DNA from: Paracoccus subflavus
GTDB lineage: Bacteria; Pseudomonadota; Alphaproteobacteria; Rhodobacterales; Rhodobacteraceae
Direction of reading: 5' to 3'
Assembly: GCF_004310345.1 (NCBI RefSeq)
Contig: NZ_SISK01000001.1
Location: 496,001-560,000 of the forward strand
Length of the DNA: 64,000 bases
In this document: positions 31,657-41,749 of the stretch, piece after piece
How positions within the stretch are numbered: the first letter of the stretch is position 1
Layout: each line of letters begins with the position of its first letter
Notes under the pieces: generated by a model
What the model saw: only the letters and a program-made list of their open reading frames with translations
Told to the model about the DNA's origin: nothing
Database searches by the model: none
Position numbers and translations under genes: made by a program

Positions 31657-34605
31657 TTATTGACGCCGCGCCATGGCCTCGGCTACGGCCCTGTGCAATT
31701 GATCCTCGCCATAGGGCTTGCACAGCAGAACCGCCTGTGGGGGGCAATCGGGGGGCAGCGCGCTGTCGCCCGTGGCATAGACCACCGCTAGACCGGGGCG
31801 CATCCCGACGGCCTGCCGGGCCAGATCGTTTCCATTCATGTCGGGCAAGCCCAGGTCGGTCAGCAGCAGGTCGAAGGTTTCCTGGCCCAGGCTGGCCAGA
31901 GCGGGCGCCCCCTTGCCGGCCTGAACGACGCGGTGGCCGCCCTCCTCCAGCATGATGGCCGTGTCGGCGCGGATCAGCGAATTGTCCTCGACCAGCAGGA
32001 TCGACAACGGACGGCCATCCGCGCCATCCTGATTCCCGTCCGGCTGGGAGGCAGAGCCGCCACCGCCTTCGGGGCGGGCCTGCCGGGCATTGGCGATGAC
32101 ATGGCGCAGGCGCCGGGCCAAGGCTTCGTGGGTATAAGGTTTTGACAGCAGTTCGATCCCCGGGTCCAGCCGACCGCCATGAACGATCGAATTCTCTGTA
32201 TAGCCCGACGTGAACAGCACGCCCAGTCCGGGCAGGATCTCTTGCGCGCGCCGTGCCATGTCCCGGCTGGTCAGGGAACCCGGCATCACCACATCCGTGA
32301 ACAGCACGTCGATATCCGCGCCGCTCTCGACAACCGCCAGGCCCGATTGCGCATCGCGCGCCGTCAGCACGCGATAGCCTAAGGAACCCAGAAGATCGAC
32401 CACCGTGGTGCGCACGGCGTCGTCATCCTCGACCACCAGAACGGTTTCGCTGCCCCCGAGGATGGGTCCGGTATAGCGCGGCAGGTCCGGCTCTTCCTCG
32501 GCATCCGCTCGGGGCAGATACAGGCGAATGGTGGTGCCCTGCCCCGGCTCGCTGTAAACGGCCACATGGCCGCCCGACTGCTTGACAAAGCCATAGACCA
32601 TCGACATGCCAAGACCCGTTCCGCGACCCTCGGGCTTGGTGGAAAAGAACGGATCGAAGATCCGCGCCACGATATCGCCGCTCATGCCGCAGCCGGTGTC
32701 GGTCACGGCCACCATCACGTAATCGCCCGCCGTGACATCCCCTGCGACCGTGGCATAATCCTGGTCAAGCTGGGTGTTCATCATCTCGATGGTCAGGCGG
32801 CCGGGGCCATTCATGGCGTCGCGGGCATTGATCGCCAGATTGAGAAGCGCGCTTTCCAGTTGGGCGCGATCCACGCAGATGTTCCACAGATCCGCCGGCA
32901 CGATCACCTGCACGTCGATCGTCTCGCCTAGGGACCGGCGCAGCATCTCGTCCATTTCGCTTAAAAGCCGGCCAGGCTGGATGACCCGGGGCTCCAGCGG
33001 CTGCCGTCGGCCAAAGGCCAGAAGCTGGCTGGCCAGCTTGGCGCCGCGCGCCACGGCGGTCAGGGCCTGGTCCACCCGCTGCCCGGCGCGGTCGTTGCCC
33101 GCCACATCGCGCGCCAGCATTTGCAGGTTTCCCGCGATCACCTGCAACAGATTGTTGAAGTCGTGGGCGACCCCGCCGGTCAACTGGCCCATCGACTCCA
33201 TCTTCTGCGCCTGGTGCAGGGCGTGTTCGGTCTGGCGATGGCGCGCGACCTCGTCGCGGACACGGGCCTCCAGCGTTTCGTTCAACTGGCGCAACTGATC
33301 CTCGGCGCGCAGCCGATGAGCGATCTGACGCTGCATATCCTCGGCCTGGGCCTGCAATTCGGCCTCGCCCAGACGCCGGTCAGTGATGTCGGTATGGACA
33401 CCGACCCATTCCACGATTTCGTCGCGATGATCCAGCATCGGCACCGCGCGGACGGCAAAGACCCGGTATTCCCCATCGGCGCGGCAGACGCGGTGTTCCC
33501 ATTCAAAGGTTCTCCGCGCGGCGACTGCGCGTTCCCATGCGTCGACGGTGGCCTGCCGGTCGTCGGGGTGAATGGCCTGCGACCAGCCATAACCCTGGCA
33601 TTCATCGACGGTCTGCCCTGTCAGGGCGGTCCAGCCCCGCTGTTCGCCGGTCATCCGGCCATCAGGCCCGTTGGTCCACAGGATGCCATGCACCGCATCG
33701 ACCGCCGCGCGGAACCGCTCATTGCTGTGGCGCAGGCTGGTCTCGATCTGCTTGCGGTCCTCGACATCGATCAGGATCATGTAGACGCCGTCGATCCGAC
33801 CGTCGCCCGTCGTTCGCGGCAGGCAGCGCATTTCGAAGGTGCGTGGCCGATCGCCGGGCAACTGGACCACGGCATCGACATTCACCGTTTCCCCGTTCCG
33901 GGCGCGATGCAGCAAATCGTTGGTCGTAGCCGCCTGTTCTTCCCCCAGAACATCGGCAATCCGGCGGCCGAGAACCTGATCGAGCGCGACGCCGAATACC
34001 TCCAGAAAGCACCAGTTGGCAAAGCGGAAGACCAGCGTTTCGTCCAGAAAGGCCACCAGTATCGGCAGCGCGTCCGACAGGCGATACAGTTCGGCCCGGC
34101 TGTTGATCAGGGCCTGACGCGCCCGCACCGTTTCGGTGATGTCCAGAGCCGTGCACAATACACCGTCCACGTCGATGCCTGCCTCATCATGGATCGGGCT
34201 ATAGAACAGATCCAGAATGACCTCTTCAGGTTGGCCGTTCCGGTTCAGCACGATGGGGTGTTCGCGAAAGGCCTGCACCTCGCCCCGCAGGCCGCGTTCC
34301 AGGACCGCCTTGTTGAAGTCCCACATTTCGGGCCAGATCTCGGGAACCCTGCCGCCCAAGGCGCGGGGGTGGTTATGGCCCACGATGCCGATAAAGGCGT
34401 CGTTGTAGATCACAACATGATCCGGCCCCCACATCAGCACCTGGGGAATGGGGGAATTGACCAGCGAATTGACGTTGACCCGCAGGTGCGGGGGCCAAGA
34501 CCCGATCGGTCCCAAGGCCGTGCCGGCCCAGTCGAACCGGCGAACCAGATCGCCGCATATCCCCCCGTCCACGGGCCATGCGGGCACCGCCGCCTCAGTC
34601 GTCAT
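31657..34605 (-). CDS. Hybrid histidine kinase with PAS domains and two receiver domains
   Basis: A 982-residue soluble sensor kinase, from ATG 34605 with a GGGA site. An upstream GTG (34629) is possible. There is an N-terminal PAS-like region (GTALGPIGSWPPHLRVNVNS), then two or three PAS/PAC domains to about 420. A coiled coil leads to the H-box GQLTGGVAHDFNNLLQ (about 475). The ATPase domain has NLAINARDAM, DTGCGMSG and GRGTGLGMSMVYG. Receiver 1 (about 740-850) has FTDVVMP and SKPYT; receiver 2 (about 865-980) has LTDLGLPDMNG and CKPYG. No membrane helix and no partner regulator are adjacent. The signal is unknown. Confidence 0.9.
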   Translation of the reverse strand: MTTEAAVPAWPVDGGICGDLVRRFDWAGTALGPIGSWPPHLRVNVNSLVNSPIPQVLMWGPDHVVIYNDAFIGIVGHNHPRALGGRVPEIWPEMWDFNKAVLERGLRGEVQAFREHPIVLNRNGQPEEVILDLFYSPIHDEAGIDVDGVLCTALDITETVRARQALINSRAELYRLSDALPILVAFLDETLVFRFANWCFLEVFGVALDQVLGRRIADVLGEEQAATTNDLLHRARNGETVNVDAVVQLPGDRPRTFEMRCLPRTTGDGRIDGVYMILIDVEDRKQIETSLRHSNERFRAAVDAVHGILWTNGPDGRMTGEQRGWTALTGQTVDECQGYGWSQAIHPDDRQATVDAWERAVAARRTFEWEHRVCRADGEYRVFAVRAVPMLDHRDEIVEWVGVHTDITDRRLGEAELQAQAEDMQRQIAHRLRAEDQLRQLNETLEARVRDEVARHRQTEHALHQAQKMESMGQLTGGVAHDFNNLLQVIAGNLQMLARDVAGNDRAGQRVDQALTAVARGAKLASQLLAFGRRQPLEPRVIQPGRLLSEMDEMLRRSLGETIDVQVIVPADLWNICVDRAQLESALLNLAINARDAMNGPGRLTIEMMNTQLDQDYATVAGDVTAGDYVMVAVTDTGCGMSGDIVARIFDPFFSTKPEGRGTGLGMSMVYGFVKQSGGHVAVYSEPGQGTTIRLYLPRADAEEEPDLPRYTGPILGGSETVLVVEDDDAVRTTVVDLLGSLGYRVLTARDAQSGLAVVESGADIDVLFTDVVMPGSLTSRDMARRAQEILPGLGVLFTSGYTENSIVHGGRLDPGIELLSKPYTHEALARRLRHVIANARQARPEGGGGSASQPDGNQDGADGRPLSILLVEDNSLIRADTAIMLEEGGHRVVQAGKGAPALASLGQETFDLLLTDLGLPDMNGNDLARQAVGMRPGLAVVYATGDSALPPDCPPQAVLLCKPYGEDQLHRAVAEAMARRQ

Positions 34606-34758
34606 TCGCGTCCCGCCGATCCGTGTCACCCGCGGAGGGCATGATTAAGCCTTATTCCGCAGCGCCGCAAGTTGCGACACAGGGGATTTTTGTTTACGCC
34701 CACAGGACCATGGTGCGGACCAGCCGGTCCAGAGGCCTGTCGCGGAAAAGGAGATCAC

Positions 34759-36423
34759 ATGGCACGCACGGGCGGGGCATTGGTGGTGGATTGCCTGATG
34801 GCGCTGGGCGCGACCAAGGCCTTCGGCATTCCGGGCGAAAGCTATCTGGCGGTGCTGGACGCGCTGCACGACACACAGGGGCGGCTGGATTTCGTGCTGT
34901 GCCGTCACGAAGGAGGCGCCTCCTTCATGGCGTCCGCCTGGGGCAAGCTGACGGGCAGTCCGGGCGTCTGCCTTGTGACGCGCGGCCCCGGCGTCACCAA
35001 TGCCGCCATCGGCATTCACACCGCGATGCAGGACAGCGTGCCGATGCTGGTTCTGGTGGGCCAGGTCGGGACCGACATGACCGGGCGCGAGGCGTTTCAG
35101 GAAATCGACTATCCGGCGGTCTTCGGCAGCATGGCGAAATGGGCCGCCCAGATCGACCGGGCCGACCGCATTCCGGAAATCCTGGCCCGCGCCTGGAAGA
35201 CCGCCACCACCGGGCGTCCCGGCCCCGTCGTGATCGCCCTGCCAGAGGATGTGCTGACCGCCGTCACCGATGCCCCGCCCCTGACCGGCCCCGCGCCCAT
35301 CGCCGCCCCCGCGCCCCTGTCCCAGGCGATGGACCGGACGATGGCGATGCTGGCCGGCGCCCGGCGACCGCTGATCCTGACGGGCGGCGCGTCCTGGAGC
35401 GAGGCGGGCCGCGCCGCCCTGCAACGCTTTGCCGAGGCCTCGGACATCCCGGTTCTGGCGGCCTTCCGGTCCCAGGACGCCTTTGACAACCATTCGCCGG
35501 TCTATGCGGGCGAAGCGGGCGTTGGAATGCCGCCCCATGTGCGCCGCCTGATGGCGGAATGCGATGTGCTGCTGGCGGTCAATATCCGCTTTGGCGAGAT
35601 GACGACCGACGGATACAGCCTGCTGAGGGTGCCGCAGCCCGAACAGGCGGTGATCCATGTCCATGCCTCGGACGCCGAGATCGGCAAGATCTATCAGCCC
35701 AGCCTGGGCATCCAGGCGGGGGCCGATGCCTTTGCGGCCCTGCTGCGCCCGGTGGCGGGCGGCTGGGCCGACTGGCGCAAGGCTGCGCGGCAGGGATACC
35801 TGTCCTCGATGCAGGCCCCCGCGCAGCCCTCGCCGGTGGACATGGTGGCGGTGATGGACCATCTGCGGGCCTGCCTGCCCGGCGATGTGATCGTCACGCA
35901 TGGCGCCGGCAATTTTGCCGTCTGGCCCGACAAGTTCCTGTGCTATGGGGTCGATGCGCGGCTGCTGGCACCGCAGTCGGGGGCGATGGGCTATGGTCTG
36001 CCCGCGGCCATCGCGGCCCGCATCGCCCATCCGGGGCGCACGGTGCTGTGCTTTGCAGGCGACGGCGATTTTCAGATGACCTGCGCGGAACTGGCCACCG
36101 CCATGCAGGCGGGCGCCCAGCCCGTCGTGCTGGTTCTGAACAATGGCATCTACGGCACGATCCGCGCCCATCAGGAACGCCAGTATCCGGGGCGCGTGTC
36201 GGGCACCACCATGGTCAATCCCGATTTCGTGGCGCTTGCCAAAGCCTATGGCTTTCATGCCGAACGTGTTGCAGACACAAGGGATTTCCCAGCCGCCTTC
36301 GACCGCGCCCTGCAATCGAAAACGGGCGGCCTGCTGGATCTGGACATCGCGCCCGAGGCCCTGACCCCGCGCCAGACCCTGACCCAGATGCGCGAGGCGG
36401 CGTTGACCAAAGGGCCGGCCTAG
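34759..36423 (+). CDS. Thiamine pyrophosphate-dependent enzyme (acetolactate synthase large-subunit-like)
   Basis: The 554-residue enzyme has an AAGGAG site before ATG 34759. The catalytic glutamate is Glu51 in VLCRHEGGASFMASAWG. The TPP motif GDGDFQMTCAELATAMQ is near 434-450, ending with LNN. The three-domain POX family layout fits acetolactate synthase, glyoxylate carboligase or sulfoacetaldehyde acetyltransferase. No ilvN regulatory subunit follows, so a role outside branched-chain synthesis is likely. Its TAG overlaps the stop of the convergent DUF815 gene inside CTAG. Confidence 0.85.
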   Translation: MARTGGALVVDCLMALGATKAFGIPGESYLAVLDALHDTQGRLDFVLCRHEGGASFMASAWGKLTGSPGVCLVTRGPGVTNAAIGIHTAMQDSVPMLVLVGQVGTDMTGREAFQEIDYPAVFGSMAKWAAQIDRADRIPEILARAWKTATTGRPGPVVIALPEDVLTAVTDAPPLTGPAPIAAPAPLSQAMDRTMAMLAGARRPLILTGGASWSEAGRAALQRFAEASDIPVLAAFRSQDAFDNHSPVYAGEAGVGMPPHVRRLMAECDVLLAVNIRFGEMTTDGYSLLRVPQPEQAVIHVHASDAEIGKIYQPSLGIQAGADAFAALLRPVAGGWADWRKAARQGYLSSMQAPAQPSPVDMVAVMDHLRACLPGDVIVTHGAGNFAVWPDKFLCYGVDARLLAPQSGAMGYGLPAAIAARIAHPGRTVLCFAGDGDFQMTCAELATAMQAGAQPVVLVLNNGIYGTIRAHQERQYPGRVSGTTMVNPDFVALAKAYGFHAERVADTRDFPAAFDRALQSKTGGLLDLDIAPEALTPRQTLTQMREAALTKGPA

Positions 36424-37259
36424 ACCGCGATCCCGTGCCGCCCGGCCAGGTCGGTAAAGAACTGCCAGGCGACCCGGCCCGACCGGGCGCCGCGCGTGGC
36501 CTGCCATTCGATCGCCTCGGCCCGCAGGGTGTCGGGCGCGACCGTCACGCCATAGGCTGCGCAATATCCCTCGACCATGGCCAGATATTCGTCCTGAGAA
36601 CAGGGGTGAAAGCCCAGCCACAATCCAAATCGGTCGGACAGCGATACCTTTTCCTCGACCGCCTCGCCGGGGTGGATGGCGGTGGCGCGTTCGTTGTCGA
36701 TCATGTCGCGCGGCATCAGGTGACGGCGGTTCGACGTGGCATAGAGGATGACATTGCCGGGGCGTCCGCTGATGCCGCCGTCCAGCACGGCCTTCAAGGA
36801 TTTGTACTGCGTATCGTCGTGGCTGAAGGACAGGTCGTCTGCGAACAGCAGGAAACGCCGGCCGGCCTCATGCCCCAGGATCGCCAGCAGGCGTCCGACC
36901 GATCCCAGATCCTCGCGCGCGATCTCGACCAGAACCAGCGGCAGGTCCTGGGCCACCGCCTCGGCATGGACGGCCTTGACCAGGGACGACTTGCCCATCC
37001 CCCGCGCGCCCCACAGCAGGGCGTTGTTCGCGCCAAAGCCCCGCGCGAACTGCAAGGTGTTGTCCAACAGGATCTGCCGGGCGCGGTCGATGCCGATCAG
37101 TTGCATCAGATCCACCCGGCTGACCGTCTCCACGGCTTCCAGCCGATCGGGATCGGGATGCCAGACATAGGCTGCGGCCTCGGCAAAACTGGGAACCGGC
37201 ACGGGCGGCGGGGCCAGACGCTCAAGCGCGTCGGCAATCCGCCCCAGCGTGTCGGTCAT
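36420..37259 (-). CDS. DUF815 AAA-type ATPase
   Basis: The 279-residue protein is a DUF815 family ATPase. Walker A is [19 protein letters not shown] (about 83-101) and Walker B is [10 protein letters not shown], then [17 protein letters not shown]. It has no signal or membrane helix. The ATG overlaps the tatC stop (ATGA), so it is the fourth gene of the tat operon. DUF815 has no settled function; the operon suggests a link to Tat export or to general housekeeping. Confidence 0.88.
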   Translation of the reverse strand: MTDTLGRIADALERLAPPPVPVPSFAEAAAYVWHPDPDRLEAVETVSRVDLMQLIGIDRARQILLDNTLQFARGFGANNALLWGARGMGKSSLVKAVHAEAVAQDLPLVLVEIAREDLGSVGRLLAILGHEAGRRFLLFADDLSFSHDDTQYKSLKAVLDGGISGRPGNVILYATSNRRHLMPRDMIDNERATAIHPGEAVEEKVSLSDRFGLWLGFHPCSQDEYLAMVEGYCAAYGVTVAPDTLRAEAIEWQATRGARSGRVAWQFFTDLAGRHGIAV

Positions 37260-38131
37260 GCCTTTTCTTTCTCGTCATCCTCGTCCCACAGCCCGTCGGC
37301 ACGCAGTTGGGCCTCGCGCCGACGCTCTATCCGGCGGATCAGATGGATCGAGATTTCGTAAAGACTGAAGATGGCCATGAAAAGGACGACCTGCGACATC
37401 ACGTCCGGGCCGGGCGTCACCACGGCAGCCATCGTCAGGATGCCTACCACGGCATAGCGACGCATCGATTTCAGTCCCGCCGAGGATACCAGTCCGGCCT
37501 TGCCCATCAGAGTCAGCAGAACCGGCAACTGAAAGCTGAGACCGAAGGCAAGGATGAATTTGGTCGTCAGGGACAGGTATTCGTTCACCGACCCCTGAAA
37601 GACGATGCCCGCCATCGGGTTGTCAACCGGCGCAGCCCCGGCCGGATCGTCGGGCAATGTCAGCGGCCCCTGCTGGAAGCCCAGGAAGAAATCATAGGCC
37701 AGCGGCAGGATCGCATAATAGGCAAAGGCCGCGCCCACAAAGAACATCAACGGCGAAGCCAGCAGAAACGGCAACAGGGCAGCCTTTTCCTTGCGGTAAA
37801 GACCAGGAGCCACAAAACGCCACAACTGGTAGCCGATGATCGGGAAAGCAAGAATGAACCCCCCGAAGAACGAAATCCTGATGGCGACCAGAAACCCCTC
37901 TTGCAGCTTGACCAGGATCAGCCCGCATTCCTGACCGCGCGTTTCCAGGGCATTGCAGATAGGAAGCGTCAGAAAGTTGTAGATGGGGTTCCAGACGACA
38001 TAGGACAGGCAGGTCGCCACGACGAAAGCCAGCAGCGACCACAAAAGGCGCGTGCGCAGTTCGGCCAGATGCTCGATCAGCGGGGCCGAACTCTCGTCGA
38101 GATCGTCCTGCGGTTGGGGTTTGGCAACCAC
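37256..38131 (-). CDS. tatC: Sec-independent protein translocase TatC
   Basis: The 291-residue protein has six membrane helices and is the receptor of the Tat export system. The N-terminus has [20 protein letters not shown], the conserved cytosolic motif. [20 protein letters not shown] and [20 protein letters not shown] follow. I take GTG 38131, one base after the tatB stop. An ATG at 38194 would add 21 residues and overlap tatB. It overlaps the DUF815 gene by ATGA. Confidence 0.9.
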   Translation of the reverse strand: MVAKPQPQDDLDESSAPLIEHLAELRTRLLWSLLAFVVATCLSYVVWNPIYNFLTLPICNALETRGQECGLILVKLQEGFLVAIRISFFGGFILAFPIIGYQLWRFVAPGLYRKEKAALLPFLLASPLMFFVGAAFAYYAILPLAYDFFLGFQQGPLTLPDDPAGAAPVDNPMAGIVFQGSVNEYLSLTTKFILAFGLSFQLPVLLTLMGKAGLVSSAGLKSMRRYAVVGILTMAAVVTPGPDVMSQVVLFMAIFSLYEISIHLIRRIERRREAQLRADGLWDEDDEKEKA

Positions 38132-38132
38132 G

Positions 38133-38636
38133 TCAGTCGTCTTTCCTGTCACTGCGGCGCACGGCGCGCAGTTGTCGTTTTCCGGCACCCACATCCTCGG
38201 CCATGTCGTCGGATGCCGGTGCGGCGGGAATGGGGGCGACGGTCTTTACCCCGTCAGAGCCTGCGGTCTCCACGGGCACGGAAGACATAGTGGCCGGGGG
38301 CTTGGGGGCCACCGGGTCCCGTTCGGCACGCCTGTTGTTCTGCGGCAGCTTTGGATCCCATTTTTCGAACCGGTCGGCAGCCCGGTCAAGAGCATCCAGC
38401 CCCAAGGATCGTTTGGACGTCAGCGTCCGGATGTCGTTGAGCGACTTTGCCGCCTCGTCAATACCGGTATTTTTTGCCGCATCGTCCATTGCACTGGTGA
38501 ATTCGCGCGCCATGCTCCGCGCTTTGGCCGTAAAGCGGCCAAGCGCGTGGAACAGATGAGGCAGGTCCTTTGGCCCGACAACGATCAACGCGACGATGCC
38601 GATCAGCAAAAGCTCGGTCCAGCCGACGTCGAACAT
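38133..38636 (-). CDS. tatB: Sec-independent protein translocase TatB
   Basis: The 167-residue protein has one N-terminal membrane helix ([20 protein letters not shown]) and the conserved [13 protein letters not shown] hinge. An amphipathic helix and a charged, proline/alanine-rich tail follow. TatB with TatC binds twin-arginine signal peptides. It follows tatA by 9 bases. Confidence 0.93.
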   Translation of the reverse strand: MFDVGWTELLLIGIVALIVVGPKDLPHLFHALGRFTAKARSMAREFTSAMDDAAKNTGIDEAAKSLNDIRTLTSKRSLGLDALDRAADRFEKWDPKLPQNNRRAERDPVAPKPPATMSSVPVETAGSDGVKTVAPIPAAPASDDMAEDVGAGKRQLRAVRRSDRKDD

Positions 38637-38645
38637 GGCCCTGCC

Positions 38646-38927
38646 TTAGCTGCGGTCGGTCGCGTGCGGCGTCACGTCGCGCGCGGTCTCGCCTGGCATG
38701 GGGCGCACGGGATCGACGGTCGGACGAACGGTTGTCTCGCCATGCACGGTATGCGTATTGTGCGTGCTGTCTTCGATTTCCTTGGCGCCATCGTTCACAC
38801 CGCGCTTGAAGGCCGTGATCCCCTTGCCGACTTCACCCATCAGCGAGGACACCTTGCCGCGGCCGAACAGCACCAGCACGACGACCGCGATCAGAAGAAG
38901 GCCGGGAAGGCCGAGATTGTTCAGCAT
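38646..38927 (-). CDS. tatA: Sec-independent protein translocase TatA
   Basis: The 93-residue protein forms the Tat pore. The N-terminal helix is LGLPGLLLIAVVVLVLFG, followed by the FGRGKVSSLMGEVGKGITAF amphipathic helix and a polar tail. I start it at ATG 38927; upstream codons in frame are unlike TatA. It is the first gene of tatA-tatB-tatC-DUF815 and is divergent from the marC-family gene. Confidence 0.93.
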   Translation of the reverse strand: MLNNLGLPGLLLIAVVVLVLFGRGKVSSLMGEVGKGITAFKRGVNDGAKEIEDSTHNTHTVHGETTVRPTVDPVRPMPGETARDVTPHATDRS

Positions 38928-39075
38928 CAGAAGCTCCCTTGTCGTGCGGCCGATGCCGCCCGCGGGTGATATGTATTCCCTGGAGCGGGCGAATGCAAAG
39001 CCCGAATCCGTGATAGTCGCCCCGGCCGCCCCCGATCCGCCTTGGCAGACCGCAAGGCGCGGGCGATAAGCGCGC

Positions 39076-39696
39076 ATGGACCTGTCGATCTATGTGACCG
39101 CCTTCGTGACGCTGTTCGTGGTGATCGACCCGATCGGCCTGGCGCCCGTATTCATTGCCCTGACGCCCGGCATGACCGCCGCACAGCGCCGCCGAATCGG
39201 CATGCGCGCCCTGGTGATCGCAGCGGTGCTGATGACGATTTTCGGCATTGCGGGCGAATCCATCCTGTCGGCCATTGGCATCTCGATTTCCGCATTCCGC
39301 ATCGCGGGTGGCCTTCTGCTGTTCCTGACCGCCCTGGACATGCTGTTCGAACGCCGCACCCAGAGGCGCCAGACCCAGGGGGACGCCGATCCCCTGCACC
39401 ATGACCCGTCGGTCTTTCCGCTGGCAATGCCCTTGCTGGCGGGGCCAGGCGCGCTGGCCTCGATGATTCTTCTGACGGGCGAGGCGCAGGGCCTGGGTCA
39501 CATGGTCATGGTCAATCTGGTGATGCTGGCCGTGCTGGCCATCGCCATGGTGCTGTTCGTGATCGCCACCCCCCTGGCCCATGCGCTTGGGCAGACGGGG
39601 GTGATGGTCGTGACCCGGCTGCTGGGGATGCTGCTGGCGGCGCTGTCAGTGCAGTTCGTGATCGACGGGCTGAAGGGATCGGGGCTGTTCCCATGA
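39076..39696 (+). CDS. MarC-family integral membrane protein
   Basis: The 206-residue protein has about six membrane helices. TLFVVIDPIGLAPVFIALTP near the N-terminus and PLLAGPGALASMILL in the middle are typical MarC/UPF0056 motifs. MarC was first linked to multiple antibiotic resistance, but its function is unproven. The stop overlaps the next gene by ATGA. Confidence 0.9.
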   Translation: MDLSIYVTAFVTLFVVIDPIGLAPVFIALTPGMTAAQRRRIGMRALVIAAVLMTIFGIAGESILSAIGISISAFRIAGGLLLFLTALDMLFERRTQRRQTQGDADPLHHDPSVFPLAMPLLAGPGALASMILLTGEAQGLGHMVMVNLVMLAVLAIAMVLFVIATPLAHALGQTGVMVVTRLLGMLLAALSVQFVIDGLKGSGLFP

Positions 39697-40262
39697 GCGG
39701 CGGCGACACCCTGCAACTGACCTATTATGCCGTCCTGCTGGTGGTGATTGGCGGGGCGATGCTGTTCGAGCTTGCAGGCCGGGGCGGCCGGATGCTGCGC
39801 CAGATTGTCCTGTGGATAGTGATTTTTGTCGGGGTGGCCCAGGCCGCGACATGGTGGATGGGCGGTACCGCCCCCAGGCAGCAGGTTCTGGAAGGCGGCA
39901 GGATCGAGATCCCCGTGGGCCGCGACGGCCATTTCCACCTGACCGCGCAGGTCAATGGTCGGGACGTGCGCTTCATGGTCGATACCGGCGCGTCGTCCAT
40001 CGCCCTTGGCCCGGCGGATGCGCGGCGGATCGGACTGGACCCCGACGATCTGGCCTATGTCGGCACCGCCATCACCGCCAATGGCCAGGTCCAGACCGCC
40101 CCCGTCACGATCGAGGAAATCGCCATCGGGGACATCGTGGACCGCAATGTCCCGGCCTGGGTGATCGGCGCCGATCTGGACGGATCGCTGCTGGGCATGT
40201 CCTATCTGCGCACCTTCGCCCGCGTCAGCTTTGAAGGTGACCTGCTGATCCTGGAACGATAG
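39693..40262 (+). CDS. TIGR02281-family clan AA aspartic protease (retropepsin-like)
   Basis: The 189-residue protein has two N-terminal membrane segments (about 10-30 and 35-55). A periplasmic retropepsin-like domain follows, with the catalytic Asp in FMVDTGASSIALG and IGMSYLRTFARVSF-like flap sequence near the end. Family members, found in alphaproteobacteria, act as dimers, and their substrates are unknown. Translation is coupled to the marC-family gene through ATGA. Confidence 0.88.
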   Translation: MSGGDTLQLTYYAVLLVVIGGAMLFELAGRGGRMLRQIVLWIVIFVGVAQAATWWMGGTAPRQQVLEGGRIEIPVGRDGHFHLTAQVNGRDVRFMVDTGASSIALGPADARRIGLDPDDLAYVGTAITANGQVQTAPVTIEEIAIGDIVDRNVPAWVIGADLDGSLLGMSYLRTFARVSFEGDLLILER

Positions 40263-40264
40263 GC

Positions 40265-41683
40265 TCAGTCCAGGAGCAGGGGCGGTGTCGGCCCGCTCTC
40301 CTCAAGGTGCCAGACCGCCTGCCAGCGTCCGCCCGCGCGCTCCAGCGTCAGGAAGTTCCTTTCGGCAACATAGCGGTGCTTCTGACCCGGCAGCGGACGG
40401 ATGCGGATCGGATGACCCGGCAGGGGCGCCTCTCCCAGGCCCGCGAAGAGGCCCAATGCGCGGGCATAGCCCTTGGGCGGTGCCCGATGCGAGATTCCCG
40501 AGGCGACAAGCTGGTGGATCAGGGTGTCATGCGGCCCCATCTCGGCACGGGTGGCCAGATGGATTTCTCCGGACAGGATGGTCACAGGCGCGGTTTTCCG
40601 CATCCGCAGAATCTGACCCAGCATCCGCCGCCATTCGTCGCGATGGGCATGGCTTTGCCACTGGTCGCGCAGGTCATCCTCGTAGTGCTGCATCCGGGGC
40701 ACGGCCATCATCAGCGTTTCCAGCAGCGACAGGCGCGGCCCCAACAGCGGCACACTGGACACCATGAAGACATGATCGCCCGCAGGCTGCATGGTTTCGA
40801 CCGCAGCCCAGCCCCCCGGACCCATCACCCGCTGGCGGCGGCGTTCGGACCGCAGGTCGGGGGCGAACAACGTCACCCCCGGCAGGTCGCGCCGCCAGCC
40901 CAGGCTGCTTCCTGTCGGGTCGGCGAACAGGGCGGGCACGTCGGCATCCGTCGCGCCATGCTGGAACAGCAGGTACATCCGTCGTGCAACCCCGAACAGG
41001 GCCTGCCCCACCGCCGATTCCGTGCAGCTTTCGGGCAGCGACCCCCATCCATCGCAGATGTCATGGTCGTCCCAGACCGACAGGGACGGCACACCGGCGA
41101 ACAGGCCGGCGCACGCTTCGGCCGCCAGGACCATCATGTAGCGTTGGGCGAACCTGTCTTCCAGATGACGGACCAGATCGGCCAGATCGGCGGATGACGG
41201 GGACTCGGGCACCCGCTCCGGCCAGTCTTCCGACAAGGGTTGGCCGCGCGTCGCCTCGTCGGCATAGATCTGGTCGCCCCCTTGCAGCAGCAGCGCAAAG
41301 GGCGCGCGGGCGTGATCGGCCCGCAGTTGCGCCCACATCAGATTGCGTTCGGCGGAATCGCGGTCCAGATCGCCGTTTTCCTCGCCATTGCAGGAGACGA
41401 AGGCAAAGCGGATGTCGCCATCCAGCCGGGTGACGACAGCATGGTCGCGCCCGTCAAGCCGATAGCCTGCATCGCCCGGTGCCAGGTGGAAATCATGGCG
41501 CCAGACCGACAGGCCCGCAACCCGCGCCAGCAGGACGGGCGCAACCGTTTCGGCCCCCGCCTCGACCGGTCCCGGCGCGGGCGCCCCATCGGGCCGGATG
41601 GTGACGGCCGCAAGGCGCATCCCCTTGGCGTCGCAGCCCCGAAAATGCAGGATCGGTACCGCGGAACCCTTTATGTCGGCCAT
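40265..41683 (-). CDS. PhoD-like metallophosphatase
   Basis: The 472-residue protein has a metallophosphatase core. FAFVSCNGEENGDL, LLQGGDQIYADEATR, LSVWDDHDICDGWGS and TILSGEIHLATRAEMG hold the metal-binding Asp, Asn and His residues. An N-terminal beta domain (about 1-85) precedes it. The fold matches PhoD-like phosphatases or phosphodiesterases. No signal peptide is seen, so it is probably cytosolic. The start at ATG 41683 is clear. It lies downstream of the AGE-family gene. Confidence 0.85.
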   Translation of the reverse strand: MADIKGSAVPILHFRGCDAKGMRLAAVTIRPDGAPAPGPVEAGAETVAPVLLARVAGLSVWRHDFHLAPGDAGYRLDGRDHAVVTRLDGDIRFAFVSCNGEENGDLDRDSAERNLMWAQLRADHARAPFALLLQGGDQIYADEATRGQPLSEDWPERVPESPSSADLADLVRHLEDRFAQRYMMVLAAEACAGLFAGVPSLSVWDDHDICDGWGSLPESCTESAVGQALFGVARRMYLLFQHGATDADVPALFADPTGSSLGWRRDLPGVTLFAPDLRSERRRQRVMGPGGWAAVETMQPAGDHVFMVSSVPLLGPRLSLLETLMMAVPRMQHYEDDLRDQWQSHAHRDEWRRMLGQILRMRKTAPVTILSGEIHLATRAEMGPHDTLIHQLVASGISHRAPPKGYARALGLFAGLGEAPLPGHPIRIRPLPGQKHRYVAERNFLTLERAGGRWQAVWHLEESGPTPPLLLD

Positions 41684-41749
41684 GCTTTCTGTGCACCCCT
41701 ATGGATCGTCTGGCCTTCACATAATCGTCCCGACGCGGATTGCACCCCG

